DNA of 25,358 nt from Clostridiaceae bacterium (lineage in GTDB: Bacteria; Bacillota; Clostridia; Oscillospirales; Acutalibacteraceae), in assembly GCA_016297555.1 (NCBI GenBank), contig JAEDGK010000016.1, forward strand, positions 1 to 25,358. Reading direction: 5' to 3'. The notes below the pieces were generated by a model. It searched no databases. It was not told where the DNA came from and worked only from the letters and a program-made list of their open reading frames with translations. The position numbers and the translations under genes were made by a program. Of this stretch, positions 1 to 7,090 are shown piece after piece. Position 1 is the stretch's first letter; each line of letters starts with the position of its first letter.

Positions 1-55
1 CGGGATTACCACACGCCCCTCAAACGTGCGCGTCTGCCGATTCCGCCACTCTCGC
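1..55 (-). tRNA. tRNA-Leu (GAG), 5' part, cut by window edge
   Basis: On the minus strand the sequence starts GCGAGAG (acceptor arm), then TG and a D arm with the class II pattern GCGGAATCGGCAGAC. The anticodon stem CACGT/GCGTG closes the loop TTGAGGG, so the anticodon is GAG and reads leucine CUC/CUU codons. The bases after it (TGG TAATCCCG) look like the start of the long variable arm typical of tRNA-Leu. The T arm and 3' end lie outside the window. A perfect sigma-A promoter sits about 30 bases upstream. Confidence 0.93.
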
Positions 56-84
56 AAAACTCTTGTTCGCTCGGAACGGTGCTT

Positions 85-113
85 ATTATAACAAAGTCAC
101 CGCGCGTTGTCAA
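85..113 (-). promoter_or_regulatory. Consensus sigma-A promoter of tRNA-Leu
   Basis: On the minus strand TTGACA (108-113) and TATAAT (85-90) are separated by exactly 17 bases, both perfect matches to the housekeeping consensus. The -10 ends about 30 bases before the mature tRNA 5' end. The spacer and discriminator are GC-rich, as is common for stable RNA genes. The rest of the gap to the penicillin-binding protein gene (114-209) shows no clear terminator or gene. Confidence 0.92.
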
Positions 114-209
114 GGCTTTTTTCAAAAAATTTTTATAATTGGCGGAAAATGTTTTTTCGGCTCAAACAAAGCCTCCGAAACGGCAGACATCTGCTTATTA
201 CTTTATATT

Positions 210-1805
210 TTATCCGTATAAAATTGTTACCTTTTCGGCAATTTCCCGAAAAACGGGAGCGCAGCTTACAGCTCCCTCCCCGCCGTTTTCTTTCAGAACC
301 GCAACGGCATATTTCGGGCTTTCCGCAGGAAAATAGCCCGCAAACCACGCATTGTATATTTCCCCGCCGTTTTCGCTCTTGCCCGTTTGCGCCGTAGCAG
401 TTTTTCCCGCGGCGGAAACTATCACACCCGCCGCCCTCTTACCGCTGCCGCGCAAAACCACCGCTTCAAGATAAGACCTGAGCCTCATTGCCGTTGAAAC
501 GGAAATTATCTGTTTTTTTTCGCCGTAATTTCTGACGGGTGTCAAAACTCCATCGGAATCAACCTCTCCATCCACAAGATAGGGCTTAACATAAACTCCG
601 CCGCGCGCTATCGCCGCCATCATGGAACAGATTTGAACGGGGGTTGCAAGCAAAGCGCCCTGCCCGAATGCAATGTTTGCGACCGCCGCTTTTGAGTCAA
701 GCTCCGAAGTGCTCGGCAAAGTGCCCGCCGCCGCTTTCATTCCGTCGGCAAAAGCCGTTTCTCTGCCGAAGCCGAATGACTTTGCGGTTTCAATTATGCT
801 TTCCGCTCCCGTTTTAAGCGCAAGCTCAATAAAATAAGTGTTGCAGGAATCCGCAATCGCCTGCCGCATATCAATAACGCCGTGACCCTCGCGTTCATGG
901 CAGTTGAAGGTAACGCCGTTGTGAGTTACGCTGCCCGTGCAGTTATATTCAAAGCTCTCGTCAATCCCCTGCTCGAGAGCCGCCGCCGCAACAACGGGCT
1001 TGAAAACCGAGCCGACGCTGAAAGGCAAAAAGGCTCTGTTTATCATCGGTGACAGCGGGTCATAGAGGCTCTCCGCTACCGCATCGGGAGAAAAGGCGGG
1101 TCTTGAAACGCAGGCTCTTATCGCTCCGCTTTCGATATCAATAACAACCGCCGCTCCGCACTCCGTTCCCGAGCCGTCGAGCGCATTTTCCGCTATGCGC
1201 TGAATTTCATAATCAAGAGTTAAAGCCACGCCCGCTTTCGGCGCGCCGCCGTTCTCAATTTCAATATCTTCCCCGAGCATAACTCTGCCCTTTGCGTCAG
1301 AAAAAAATTTGGCGCGCACACTCGCCGCACCGTCGGAAAGCACTTGATCAAACGCCTTTTCAATTCCGCTCACTCCGTGACCGTCGGAGCCGAGATATCC
1401 GATAATATGGCACGCGCAGGCAGAATCGGAATATCTTTTTGGAACCTTTATTTCCATTACATCATCACTTGAAGCAATGGGATATTCAAGCTTTATAACA
1501 ATCGGCTTCTGCTTTGACATTCGCTCGAATACGGATTGAAAAACAGTTTCGGACAAACCGCCTTTTAAAACCGAAGCCGCCTCGGAGGTCGGCTTTGCGG
1601 CGGCATAGGTATCATACTCCGCATTTGTCAGCGGGCGCATACGGCAGTCATAAACCGTTCCTCTGAGGTCTGCTATATCAACGCTCATTGAGGCCGTCGG
1701 GCTCGCCGCCTGCTCGCTTTCCGCTCCTATTGACGCAATTCTGACTCCGACTCCCGCAAACATCAGAAAAAGCACGCTCAGAACCGTCACAGCTCTTTTT
1801 ACCAA
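210..1805 (-). CDS. Class B penicillin-binding protein (transpeptidase)
   Basis: Monofunctional D,D-transpeptidase that would cross-link peptidoglycan outside the membrane. One N-terminal membrane segment is followed by a dimerisation-like region and a C-terminal transpeptidase domain. Numbered from an upstream GTG at 1814, the active-site motifs are S269-V-F-K272 (SxxK, acylated serine), S323-C-N325 (SxN) and K471-T-A473. The third motif is KTA rather than the usual KTG. At about 530 residues it is a short class B enzyme with no PASTA domains. I prefer the TTG at 1805 as start: GGAG of the Shine-Dalgarno lies six to seven bases upstream of it, whereas the GTG at 1814 lies inside that same ribosome binding site. 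This start overlaps the T-tract of an intrinsic terminator (separate entry), so expression may depend on readthrough from the upstream transporter gene. Which PBP subtype it is cannot be told here. Confidence 0.88.
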   Translation of the reverse strand: MVKRAVTVLSVLFLMFAGVGVRIASIGAESEQAASPTASMSVDIADLRGTVYDCRMRPLTNAEYDTYAAAKPTSEAASVLKGGLSETVFQSVFERMSKQKPIVIKLEYPIASSDDVMEIKVPKRYSDSACACHIIGYLGSDGHGVSGIEKAFDQVLSDGAASVRAKFFSDAKGRVMLGEDIEIENGGAPKAGVALTLDYEIQRIAENALDGSGTECGAAVVIDIESGAIRACVSRPAFSPDAVAESLYDPLSPMINRAFLPFSVGSVFKPVVAAAALEQGIDESFEYNCTGSVTHNGVTFNCHEREGHGVIDMRQAIADSCNTYFIELALKTGAESIIETAKSFGFGRETAFADGMKAAAGTLPSTSELDSKAAVANIAFGQGALLATPVQICSMMAAIARGGVYVKPYLVDGEVDSDGVLTPVRNYGEKKQIISVSTAMRLRSYLEAVVLRGSGKRAAGVIVSAAGKTATAQTGKSENGGEIYNAWFAGYFPAESPKYAVAVLKENGGEGAVSCAPVFREIAEKVTILYG

Positions 1806-1844
1806 AAAAATCACTCCCCGTGATTATTCATTCCACGGAGAGTG
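1804..1844 (-). terminator. Intrinsic terminator overlapping the PBP ribosome binding site
   Basis: An 11-bp stem (1812-1822 with 1834-1844, one G-U pair) closes an 11-base loop and is followed on the minus strand by A and seven T (1804-1810). It lies four bases after the transporter stop codon, so it should end the ychF-transporter transcript. Its 3' arm contains the GGGGAG Shine-Dalgarno of the penicillin-binding protein, and the T-run overlaps that gene's start. Confidence 0.8.
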
Positions 1845-1848
1845 TGTT

Positions 1849-2760
1849 TTAATCTGCCTTTTTTACTTTTTTTGAGCATATAACAACGCCCGATATGATG
1901 AGCAACGCGCCGATTATGCCCATAGGGGTTATCGGCTCGTGAAGAAAAATTCCTGCCGCTACAAGCGTTATAAACGGATTGAGATATATATAGTTGTTGG
2001 TTGTAACTACGCCGAGGCGGGCTATTGCCCTGTTCCACAAAACATAGCAAATTCCGCTGCCGATAACGCCAAGAAAAAGAATATTCAACAGCATTTTCGG
2101 CTCTTTAAAAGCTTCGGTAGGAAATCCGCCGCCCTGCAAAAGCATTATCGGAAAAGCCGTGATAAAGCCGTAAAACATCAGCTTCCTTGTGAGCATAATG
2201 CTGTTGTATTTATCAACGCAGTTTCTGAGAATAACCGAATAAACAGCCCACGAGAGCGCGGCAAGAAGCGATAAAACATCGCCCAGAGGATTGAGCTTTA
2301 ACACGAATTTGCCGTTGAGCACAACCATTATTACTCCCGAAAACGCCACCAAAAAGCCGAGCAGCGCATTACGGTTGAGCTTTTCGCCCTTTGTGAAAAA
2401 ATGAGCAAGAACGGCGGTTAATATCGGTGCGCCCGCAACAATTATGCTCACATTTGAAGCGAGAGTAAACTTGAGAGCATAATTTTCCGCAATGAAATAA
2501 AGTGTACAGCCGAAAACGCCCATTGCCGCAAACAAAGCTTCGTCTTTAAGAGAAGTCTTTTCCCATTTGGGATGAAGCAGCCACAATACGGCATACGCAA
2601 TGACAAAGCGTGAAATCATTATCTGAACGGGAGTCAGCTCCGAAAGCAGAGTTTTTGACGAAATAAAAGTGCTGCCCCAAACGATAATGGTAAAAAGTGC
2701 GAGAGCGTGACCGACTGCTCTTTGCTTTTTATCAGACATTGAAGCGGAAAAGGACAACAT
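1849..2760 (-). CDS. DMT-superfamily (EamA) transporter
   Basis: Integral membrane protein of 303 residues with about ten hydrophobic segments arranged as two EamA-like halves. Typical features are the N-terminal GSTFISSK-type segment, the first-half end around GVIMVVLNG, and the C-terminal PLGDVLSLLAALSWAVYS and SGICYVLWN stretches. Family members export or import small metabolites such as amino acids or nucleotides; the substrate cannot be read from sequence. The ATG at 2760 has AAGGA five bases upstream and overlaps the end of ychF by 29 bases, which suggests translational coupling. A second in-frame ATG at 2739 has no ribosome binding site. The gene ends just before an intrinsic terminator, making it the last gene of the ychF operon. 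Confidence 0.88.
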   Translation of the reverse strand: MLSFSASMSDKKQRAVGHALALFTIIVWGSTFISSKTLLSELTPVQIMISRFVIAYAVLWLLHPKWEKTSLKDEALFAAMGVFGCTLYFIAENYALKFTLASNVSIIVAGAPILTAVLAHFFTKGEKLNRNALLGFLVAFSGVIMVVLNGKFVLKLNPLGDVLSLLAALSWAVYSVILRNCVDKYNSIMLTRKLMFYGFITAFPIMLLQGGGFPTEAFKEPKMLLNILFLGVIGSGICYVLWNRAIARLGVVTTNNYIYLNPFITLVAAGIFLHEPITPMGIIGALLIISGVVICSKKVKKAD

Positions 2761-3826
2761 CGCCGTCCTTCATAACATAATCCTTGCCCTCGCTTCTGAC
2801 AAGTCCCTTTTCTTTCGCCGCCGTCATCGAGCCGAGCGCAATAAGGTCATCATAAGAAATAACTTCGGCTCTGATGAAGCCTCTTTCAAAATCGCTGTGG
2901 ATTTTGCCGGCAGCCTGCGGAGCCTTTGTGCCATTTTTGATAGTCCATGCTCTGACCTCGGGCTGACCCGCCGTCAGATAAGAGATAAGCCCGAGCAGAG
3001 CGTAACTCTTTTTAACAAGCAAATCAAGCCCGCCCGTTTCAACGCCGAGCTCCGAAAGGAACATTTCTTTTTCTTCCTTATCAAGAGAGGCAATCTCGGC
3101 TTCAAGCTCGGCGCAGATGGGAAGAACCTCGCTGCCCTCCGCCTGAGCAATGGCGCAGACCTTTTTATAATTTGCGTTATTATCAAGTCCGCCCGCAAAA
3201 TCGTCCTCGCTCATATTGCAGGCATAGATAACGGGCTTGGCGGTAAGCAGAGCAATTTCAGAAAGCCATGCCTTTTCATTCTCGTCACATTCAAGGTTCC
3301 TTGCAGGAATGTTGTTTTCAAGGCTTTCGTGAAGTCTTTTCAGAAATTCAAGCTCACCCGCAAGCGACTTGTCGCCCTTGAGCGCCTTTGTTACTCTGTC
3401 AATCCTGCGCTCAACCATTTCAATATCGGAGAAAATAAGCTCAAGATTTATGGTTTCAATATCCCTTTCGGGATCGATGGTTGCATCAACATGAACAATA
3501 TCGTCATTTTCAAAGCAGCGCACAACATGGATTATTGCGTCAACCTCTCGGATATGAGAAAGGAACTTATTGCCGAGACCCTCTCCCTTTGACGCACCCC
3601 TGACAAGACCCGCAATATCAACGAACTCAATGAAAGCGGGAGTTATTTTAACGGGATTATAGATTTCTGCAAGCTTATCAAGCCTTTCATCGGGAACGGC
3701 TACCACTCCGACATTCGGCTCGATTGTGCAGAACGCATAGTTTGCCGACTGCGCGCCCGCGTTGGTGATTGCATTAAAAAGTGTGCTTTTGCCGACATTG
3801 GGCAAACCGACTATTCCAAGCTTCAT
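2732..3826 (-). CDS. ychF: Ribosome-binding ATPase YchF (Obg family)
   Basis: Universally conserved P-loop ATPase of the TRAFAC/Obg group that binds ribosomes and has been linked to translation and oxidative stress responses. The 364-residue length is normal for the family. Visible motifs are the Walker A GLPNVGKST (residues 7-15), the G3 region DIAGLVRGA, and an NMSEDD motif in place of the usual NKxD, consistent with ATP rather than GTP preference. A coiled-coil region in the middle is followed by a C-terminal TGS domain ending GDVVLFRFNV. AAAGGA lies ten bases before the ATG, and a promoter is visible upstream. The transporter gene overlaps its 3' end. Confidence 0.97.
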   Translation of the reverse strand: MKLGIVGLPNVGKSTLFNAITNAGAQSANYAFCTIEPNVGVVAVPDERLDKLAEIYNPVKITPAFIEFVDIAGLVRGASKGEGLGNKFLSHIREVDAIIHVVRCFENDDIVHVDATIDPERDIETINLELIFSDIEMVERRIDRVTKALKGDKSLAGELEFLKRLHESLENNIPARNLECDENEKAWLSEIALLTAKPVIYACNMSEDDFAGGLDNNANYKKVCAIAQAEGSEVLPICAELEAEIASLDKEEKEMFLSELGVETGGLDLLVKKSYALLGLISYLTAGQPEVRAWTIKNGTKAPQAAGKIHSDFERGFIRAEVISYDDLIALGSMTAAKEKGLVRSEGKDYVMKDGDVVLFRFNV

Positions 3827-3863
3827 TTATTACATTTCCTTTCGGCTGATATTTAACTTGTTT

Positions 3864-3892
3864 ATTATATATTAGTCCGCATAAAAATACAA
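3864..3892 (-). promoter_or_regulatory. Putative sigma-A promoter of ychF
   Basis: On the minus strand TTGTAT (3887-3892) and a perfect TATAAT (3864-3869) are separated by 17 bases, ending 37 bases before the ychF start. The -35 is a weak match. It is back to back with a promoter for the plus-strand lipoprotein gene in a 162-base AT-rich gap. Confidence 0.65.
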
Positions 3893-3913
3893 TATAAAAA
3901 TCAAAAATATGGT

Positions 3914-3942
3914 TTGCAATCGCGCCGCTTTTGTTGTATTAT
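3914..3942 (+). promoter_or_regulatory. Putative sigma-A promoter of the peptide-binding lipoprotein gene
   Basis: TTGCAA (3914-3919) and TATTAT (3937-3942) have 17-base spacing and end 46 bases before the start codon. A nearby TATAAT (3942 onward) is an alternative -10, but it lacks a partner -35 at good spacing. Confidence 0.6.
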
Positions 3943-3988
3943 ATAATAGCAGTAATTTTTGAAGCTTTTAGTATAAAGGATGATAGAT

Positions 3989-5455
3989 ATGAAAAGAGCT
4001 GCCGCTCTGATTATTATATTCTCTTTGATTTTTACCGTTTTTTACGGCTGTAAGGACGATTCCGACTCTTCGGACGAACCTGTTATTGTTTCCAACATAA
4101 GCGACCAAAAGGAAGGAATTCTGAAGCTGGCTTATTCCAAAGCTGATATGCTTGACCCTTTCACTTCCACAATGGCTGCCAACATTCAGATACTCGGGCT
4201 TGTCTATGACGGGCTTTATAAAATTGATAAAACCTACAAGCCCGTTCCCGTTATCGCCGAAAGCGCAATAGTCAGCGGCACAGCGGTAAATGTTACTCTT
4301 TCTTCCGCCGTTTTTTCTGACGGAAGCGCCGTTACTGCAAACGATATTGTATATTCATTTGACAGAGCCAAGTTCTCTCCCGCTTACGGATCAAGGCTTG
4401 AGAATTTTTCGGGAGCGAGCGTTTCATCGTCAAATATGCTGGTATTCAGCCTCAAAAAGCCCGACCCTTATGCTCTGTCCTGCCTTACTTTTCCGATTGT
4501 CAAAAGCGGCTCATCGGGCGAGCTGCCAATCGGCGCAGGGCGTTATGTTCCCGAAAAATCGGGCGAATCCGTCTACCTTGTTGTCAACACAAAAAAGAAG
4601 AATTTCAACCCCGCTGTCAAAACAATTATGCTTGTTCCCGTCAGAGACAGCAGCTCGGTTGAAAGCAGCCTTGAAATCGGCAACACGGGTTTTTACTATA
4701 ATGATTTAAGCAATGGCGTTTATTCGAGAATCAATGCCAAAACCGTTGAAATGGGAATTAACAACTTTGTTTATCTTGCGTTCAATTCGGCGAGCGCGGC
4801 TTTTTCAAACGCCGAAGTGCGCCGTGCCGTAAATCTTGCAGTAAACCGCAAAGAAATTGTTGCAACGGCATTTCAGGGGCACGCAAGAGAAACCTATTCG
4901 CCGTTTAACCCCGAATGGTATCCGCTCGTTTCAAAAGACCTAATCATAACTCCGAGCCTTGAAGAAGCCAAGGCAATCATCGAAAAAGCCGGCAAAGAAG
5001 TGACCGAAAAAGAAATTTCTCTGCTTGTCAACAAAGAAAATCCTTTTAAGCTTGAAACGGCAAAGCTTATACAAAATTCGCTTGTATCTCTCGGCTTCAA
5101 GGTGGTTTTGAAAGACTACACAGCCGAATATTACACCGAAGCGATTGAGCTCGGCTCCTATGATTTATATATCGGCGAAATCCGTCTCACGCCGAATATG
5201 GACCTTTCTCCCCTGCTCGGCGGCAACGCGGGCTACGGAATTGATTCCAATGCAGCGGTTTGCAAAAGATACTCGGCTTTTCTTTCGGGAGAATGTGAGC
5301 TGATGGATTTTGTGAACACCTTTAACGAAGAGCTTCCGCTCGTACCTCTGTGTTACAGAAACGCCGCCGCGTCTTACACCAATTCTATGCAGGCGGATTT
5401 TGCCTGCTGTGACGGCGATGTTTTTTATGACATTGAAACATGGAGTTTCAAATAA
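3989..5455 (+). CDS. Family 5 extracellular solute-binding lipoprotein (oligopeptide-binding type)
   Basis: Substrate-binding protein of the SBP_bac_5/OppA-DppA type, normally feeding an ABC importer of peptides or nickel. A lysine/arginine start, a hydrophobic stretch and F-Y-G-C21 make a lipoprotein signal, so the mature protein should be anchored to the outer face of the membrane. Family features follow: a region around residues 50-75 with the typical opening of SBP_bac_5 proteins, GLYKIDKTYKPVPVIAES, the DIVYSFDRAK segment, and the NLAVNRKEIV region. I chose the ATG at 3989 because AAAGGA sits eight bases upstream; an ATG at 3980 overlaps that ribosome binding site. No permease or ATPase gene is adjacent, so it is an orphan in this window. 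The substrate is unknown. Confidence 0.88.
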   Translation: MKRAAALIIIFSLIFTVFYGCKDDSDSSDEPVIVSNISDQKEGILKLAYSKADMLDPFTSTMAANIQILGLVYDGLYKIDKTYKPVPVIAESAIVSGTAVNVTLSSAVFSDGSAVTANDIVYSFDRAKFSPAYGSRLENFSGASVSSSNMLVFSLKKPDPYALSCLTFPIVKSGSSGELPIGAGRYVPEKSGESVYLVVNTKKKNFNPAVKTIMLVPVRDSSSVESSLEIGNTGFYYNDLSNGVYSRINAKTVEMGINNFVYLAFNSASAAFSNAEVRRAVNLAVNRKEIVATAFQGHARETYSPFNPEWYPLVSKDLIITPSLEEAKAIIEKAGKEVTEKEISLLVNKENPFKLETAKLIQNSLVSLGFKVVLKDYTAEYYTEAIELGSYDLYIGEIRLTPNMDLSPLLGGNAGYGIDSNAAVCKRYSAFLSGECELMDFVNTFNEELPLVPLCYRNAAASYTNSMQADFACCDGDVFYDIETWSFK

Positions 5456-5521
5456 TACGGTTTATACGCTGAAAATCTTGCCATAATATATTCAAAATCT
5501 CTTTTGGGAGGACGGTATATT

Positions 5522-7087
5522 ATGATAAGCGCCGAAATGCTGAAAAAAGCGATATGCTCTGCCGCAAAAAACATTGAAAAACATTCGGAGCAGGTAAACA
5601 GCCTCAATGTTTTCCCCGTTCCCGACGGCGACACGGGCACAAATCTTTCGTTGACTCTTTCGGGCTGTGCGGGGGCAATCTCGGATTACGACGGAAACTG
5701 CGCGGGAGAGCTTGCGGATATCGCGGCGGGCGAGCTTTTGAGATGTGCACGCGGAAACTCGGGAGTTATTTTTTCTCTGATTTTCAAGGGCTTTGCCCAA
5801 AGCATAGACGGGCTTGATTTTATTGATGCAAAGGCGCTTGCCCGCGGACTTGAAAACGGCTGTGAAGAAGCCTATGCCGCTCTCGAAAAGCCTACCGAGG
5901 GCACTATGCTGACGGTTATCAGGATTGCCGCCTCCAAAGCACATTCGGCGGCTAAAAAAGGAAAAAGCGTAAAAGAAACCTTTTATGCCGCTCTTGACGG
6001 AGCGCGCGCTTCACTTAAATCAACGCCAAATCTTCTTCCGATACTTAAAAAGCACGGCGTTGTTGACGCAGGCGGTCAAGGGCTTGTATATATTTTGGAG
6101 GGAATGGCGCAAGCCGAAAATGCCGACGGTTTATCGGATATTCCCAAAAACTCCACGGTAAAAAGCTACAAAACAAGCGAAGATATAAAATATATCTACT
6201 GCACCGAATTTCTGATAAACGGCGCAGAAAATGCAGATATTTCCCTGCTGAAAAAACGCCTGTCCGAAACAGGCGACTGCACCGCCGCCGCAGAGCACTC
6301 GGGCATTATCAAGGTGCATATTCACACAAACGCTCCCGATTCGGCTTTGGCGCTGGGGCTTGAGCTCGGTGAGCTGAGCAATATCAAAATCGATAATATG
6401 AAATTTCAGGCGGCAGCCGCAAGCGAAAAAAGCAGATTAATCAGCCTTTGCAGCGGCTCGGGTCTTAAAGAATTTTTAGAAAAAAACGAGGGCGTTTCCG
6501 CTCTTGAATGTTCAGGCTCGATGAATGCAAGCGCAGGCGACATTTTAAAGGCAATAGCCGAATGTAACTGTGAAAACATCTTTATTTCCCCCAACAACAA
6601 AAACACGGTGCTCGCCGCAAAGAGAGCCGCCGTTATGAGCGGCAAAAGGGTTTGGGTAAACAATGCCGAAACAATACCCGAAGGAATTGCCGCCGCAAAA
6701 GCGTTCTCTCCGTCAAATTCGCCCGAAAATAACATTGCGGGAATGGACACGGCGGTATCCTCGGTCATCAGCGGCGCAGTTACCTATGCAGCAAGGGACG
6801 GCAGTTTCGGCAGCGGCAAACACTTCTGCCGTGGGCAGATAATCGGGCTTGTCGGCGGAGAAATTGTTTGCGCGGGATATGATATATCCGAAACCACGGC
6901 GGAAATAATACGCCGCCTGCTTGAAAAATCCAAGCAGAAAAGAATCACTCTTTTTTACGGAAAAGATACCGACGGCGGCAATGCGGAAAAGGTTGTCAAC
7001 ACCGTTCTTGCACGCTGCGGCAACATTGAGATAGAGCCTGTTTACGGCGGTCAGCCGCTTTATTATTATCTTATTTCAGCGGAGTAA
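5522..7087 (+). CDS. fakA: DAK2/DhaL-domain protein, FakA-like fatty acid kinase
   Basis: Homologue of the YloV/FakA family. In Staphylococcus, FakA phosphorylates FakB-bound fatty acids so that exogenous fatty acids can enter phospholipid synthesis. The N-terminal DhaL-type ATP-binding domain shows NVFPVPDGDTGTN (residues 29-41), whose aspartates bind Mg-ATP, and RGNSGVI (77-83). The middle and C-terminal domains follow, including the KVHIHTN motif and a GQPLYYYLIS ending typical of the family. The 521-residue length is normal. The ATG at 5522 has GGGAGGA nine bases upstream, so I prefer it to an in-frame TTG at 5504. No FakB (DegV) gene is in the window. It is directly followed by recG, an order common in Firmicutes, with only three bases between the genes. 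Confidence 0.9.
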   Translation: MISAEMLKKAICSAAKNIEKHSEQVNSLNVFPVPDGDTGTNLSLTLSGCAGAISDYDGNCAGELADIAAGELLRCARGNSGVIFSLIFKGFAQSIDGLDFIDAKALARGLENGCEEAYAALEKPTEGTMLTVIRIAASKAHSAAKKGKSVKETFYAALDGARASLKSTPNLLPILKKHGVVDAGGQGLVYILEGMAQAENADGLSDIPKNSTVKSYKTSEDIKYIYCTEFLINGAENADISLLKKRLSETGDCTAAAEHSGIIKVHIHTNAPDSALALGLELGELSNIKIDNMKFQAAAASEKSRLISLCSGSGLKEFLEKNEGVSALECSGSMNASAGDILKAIAECNCENIFISPNNKNTVLAAKRAAVMSGKRVWVNNAETIPEGIAAAKAFSPSNSPENNIAGMDTAVSSVISGAVTYAARDGSFGSGKHFCRGQIIGLVGGEIVCAGYDISETTAEIIRRLLEKSKQKRITLFYGKDTDGGNAEKVVNTVLARCGNIEIEPVYGGQPLYYYLISAE

Positions 7088-7090
7088 GCA

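Noticed and set aside
150..205. Terminator after the penicillin-binding protein gene
   Set aside because: Small inverted repeats exist (GCAGA-TG-TCTGC and TTTCGG/CCGAAA), but neither is followed by a T-run on the minus strand.
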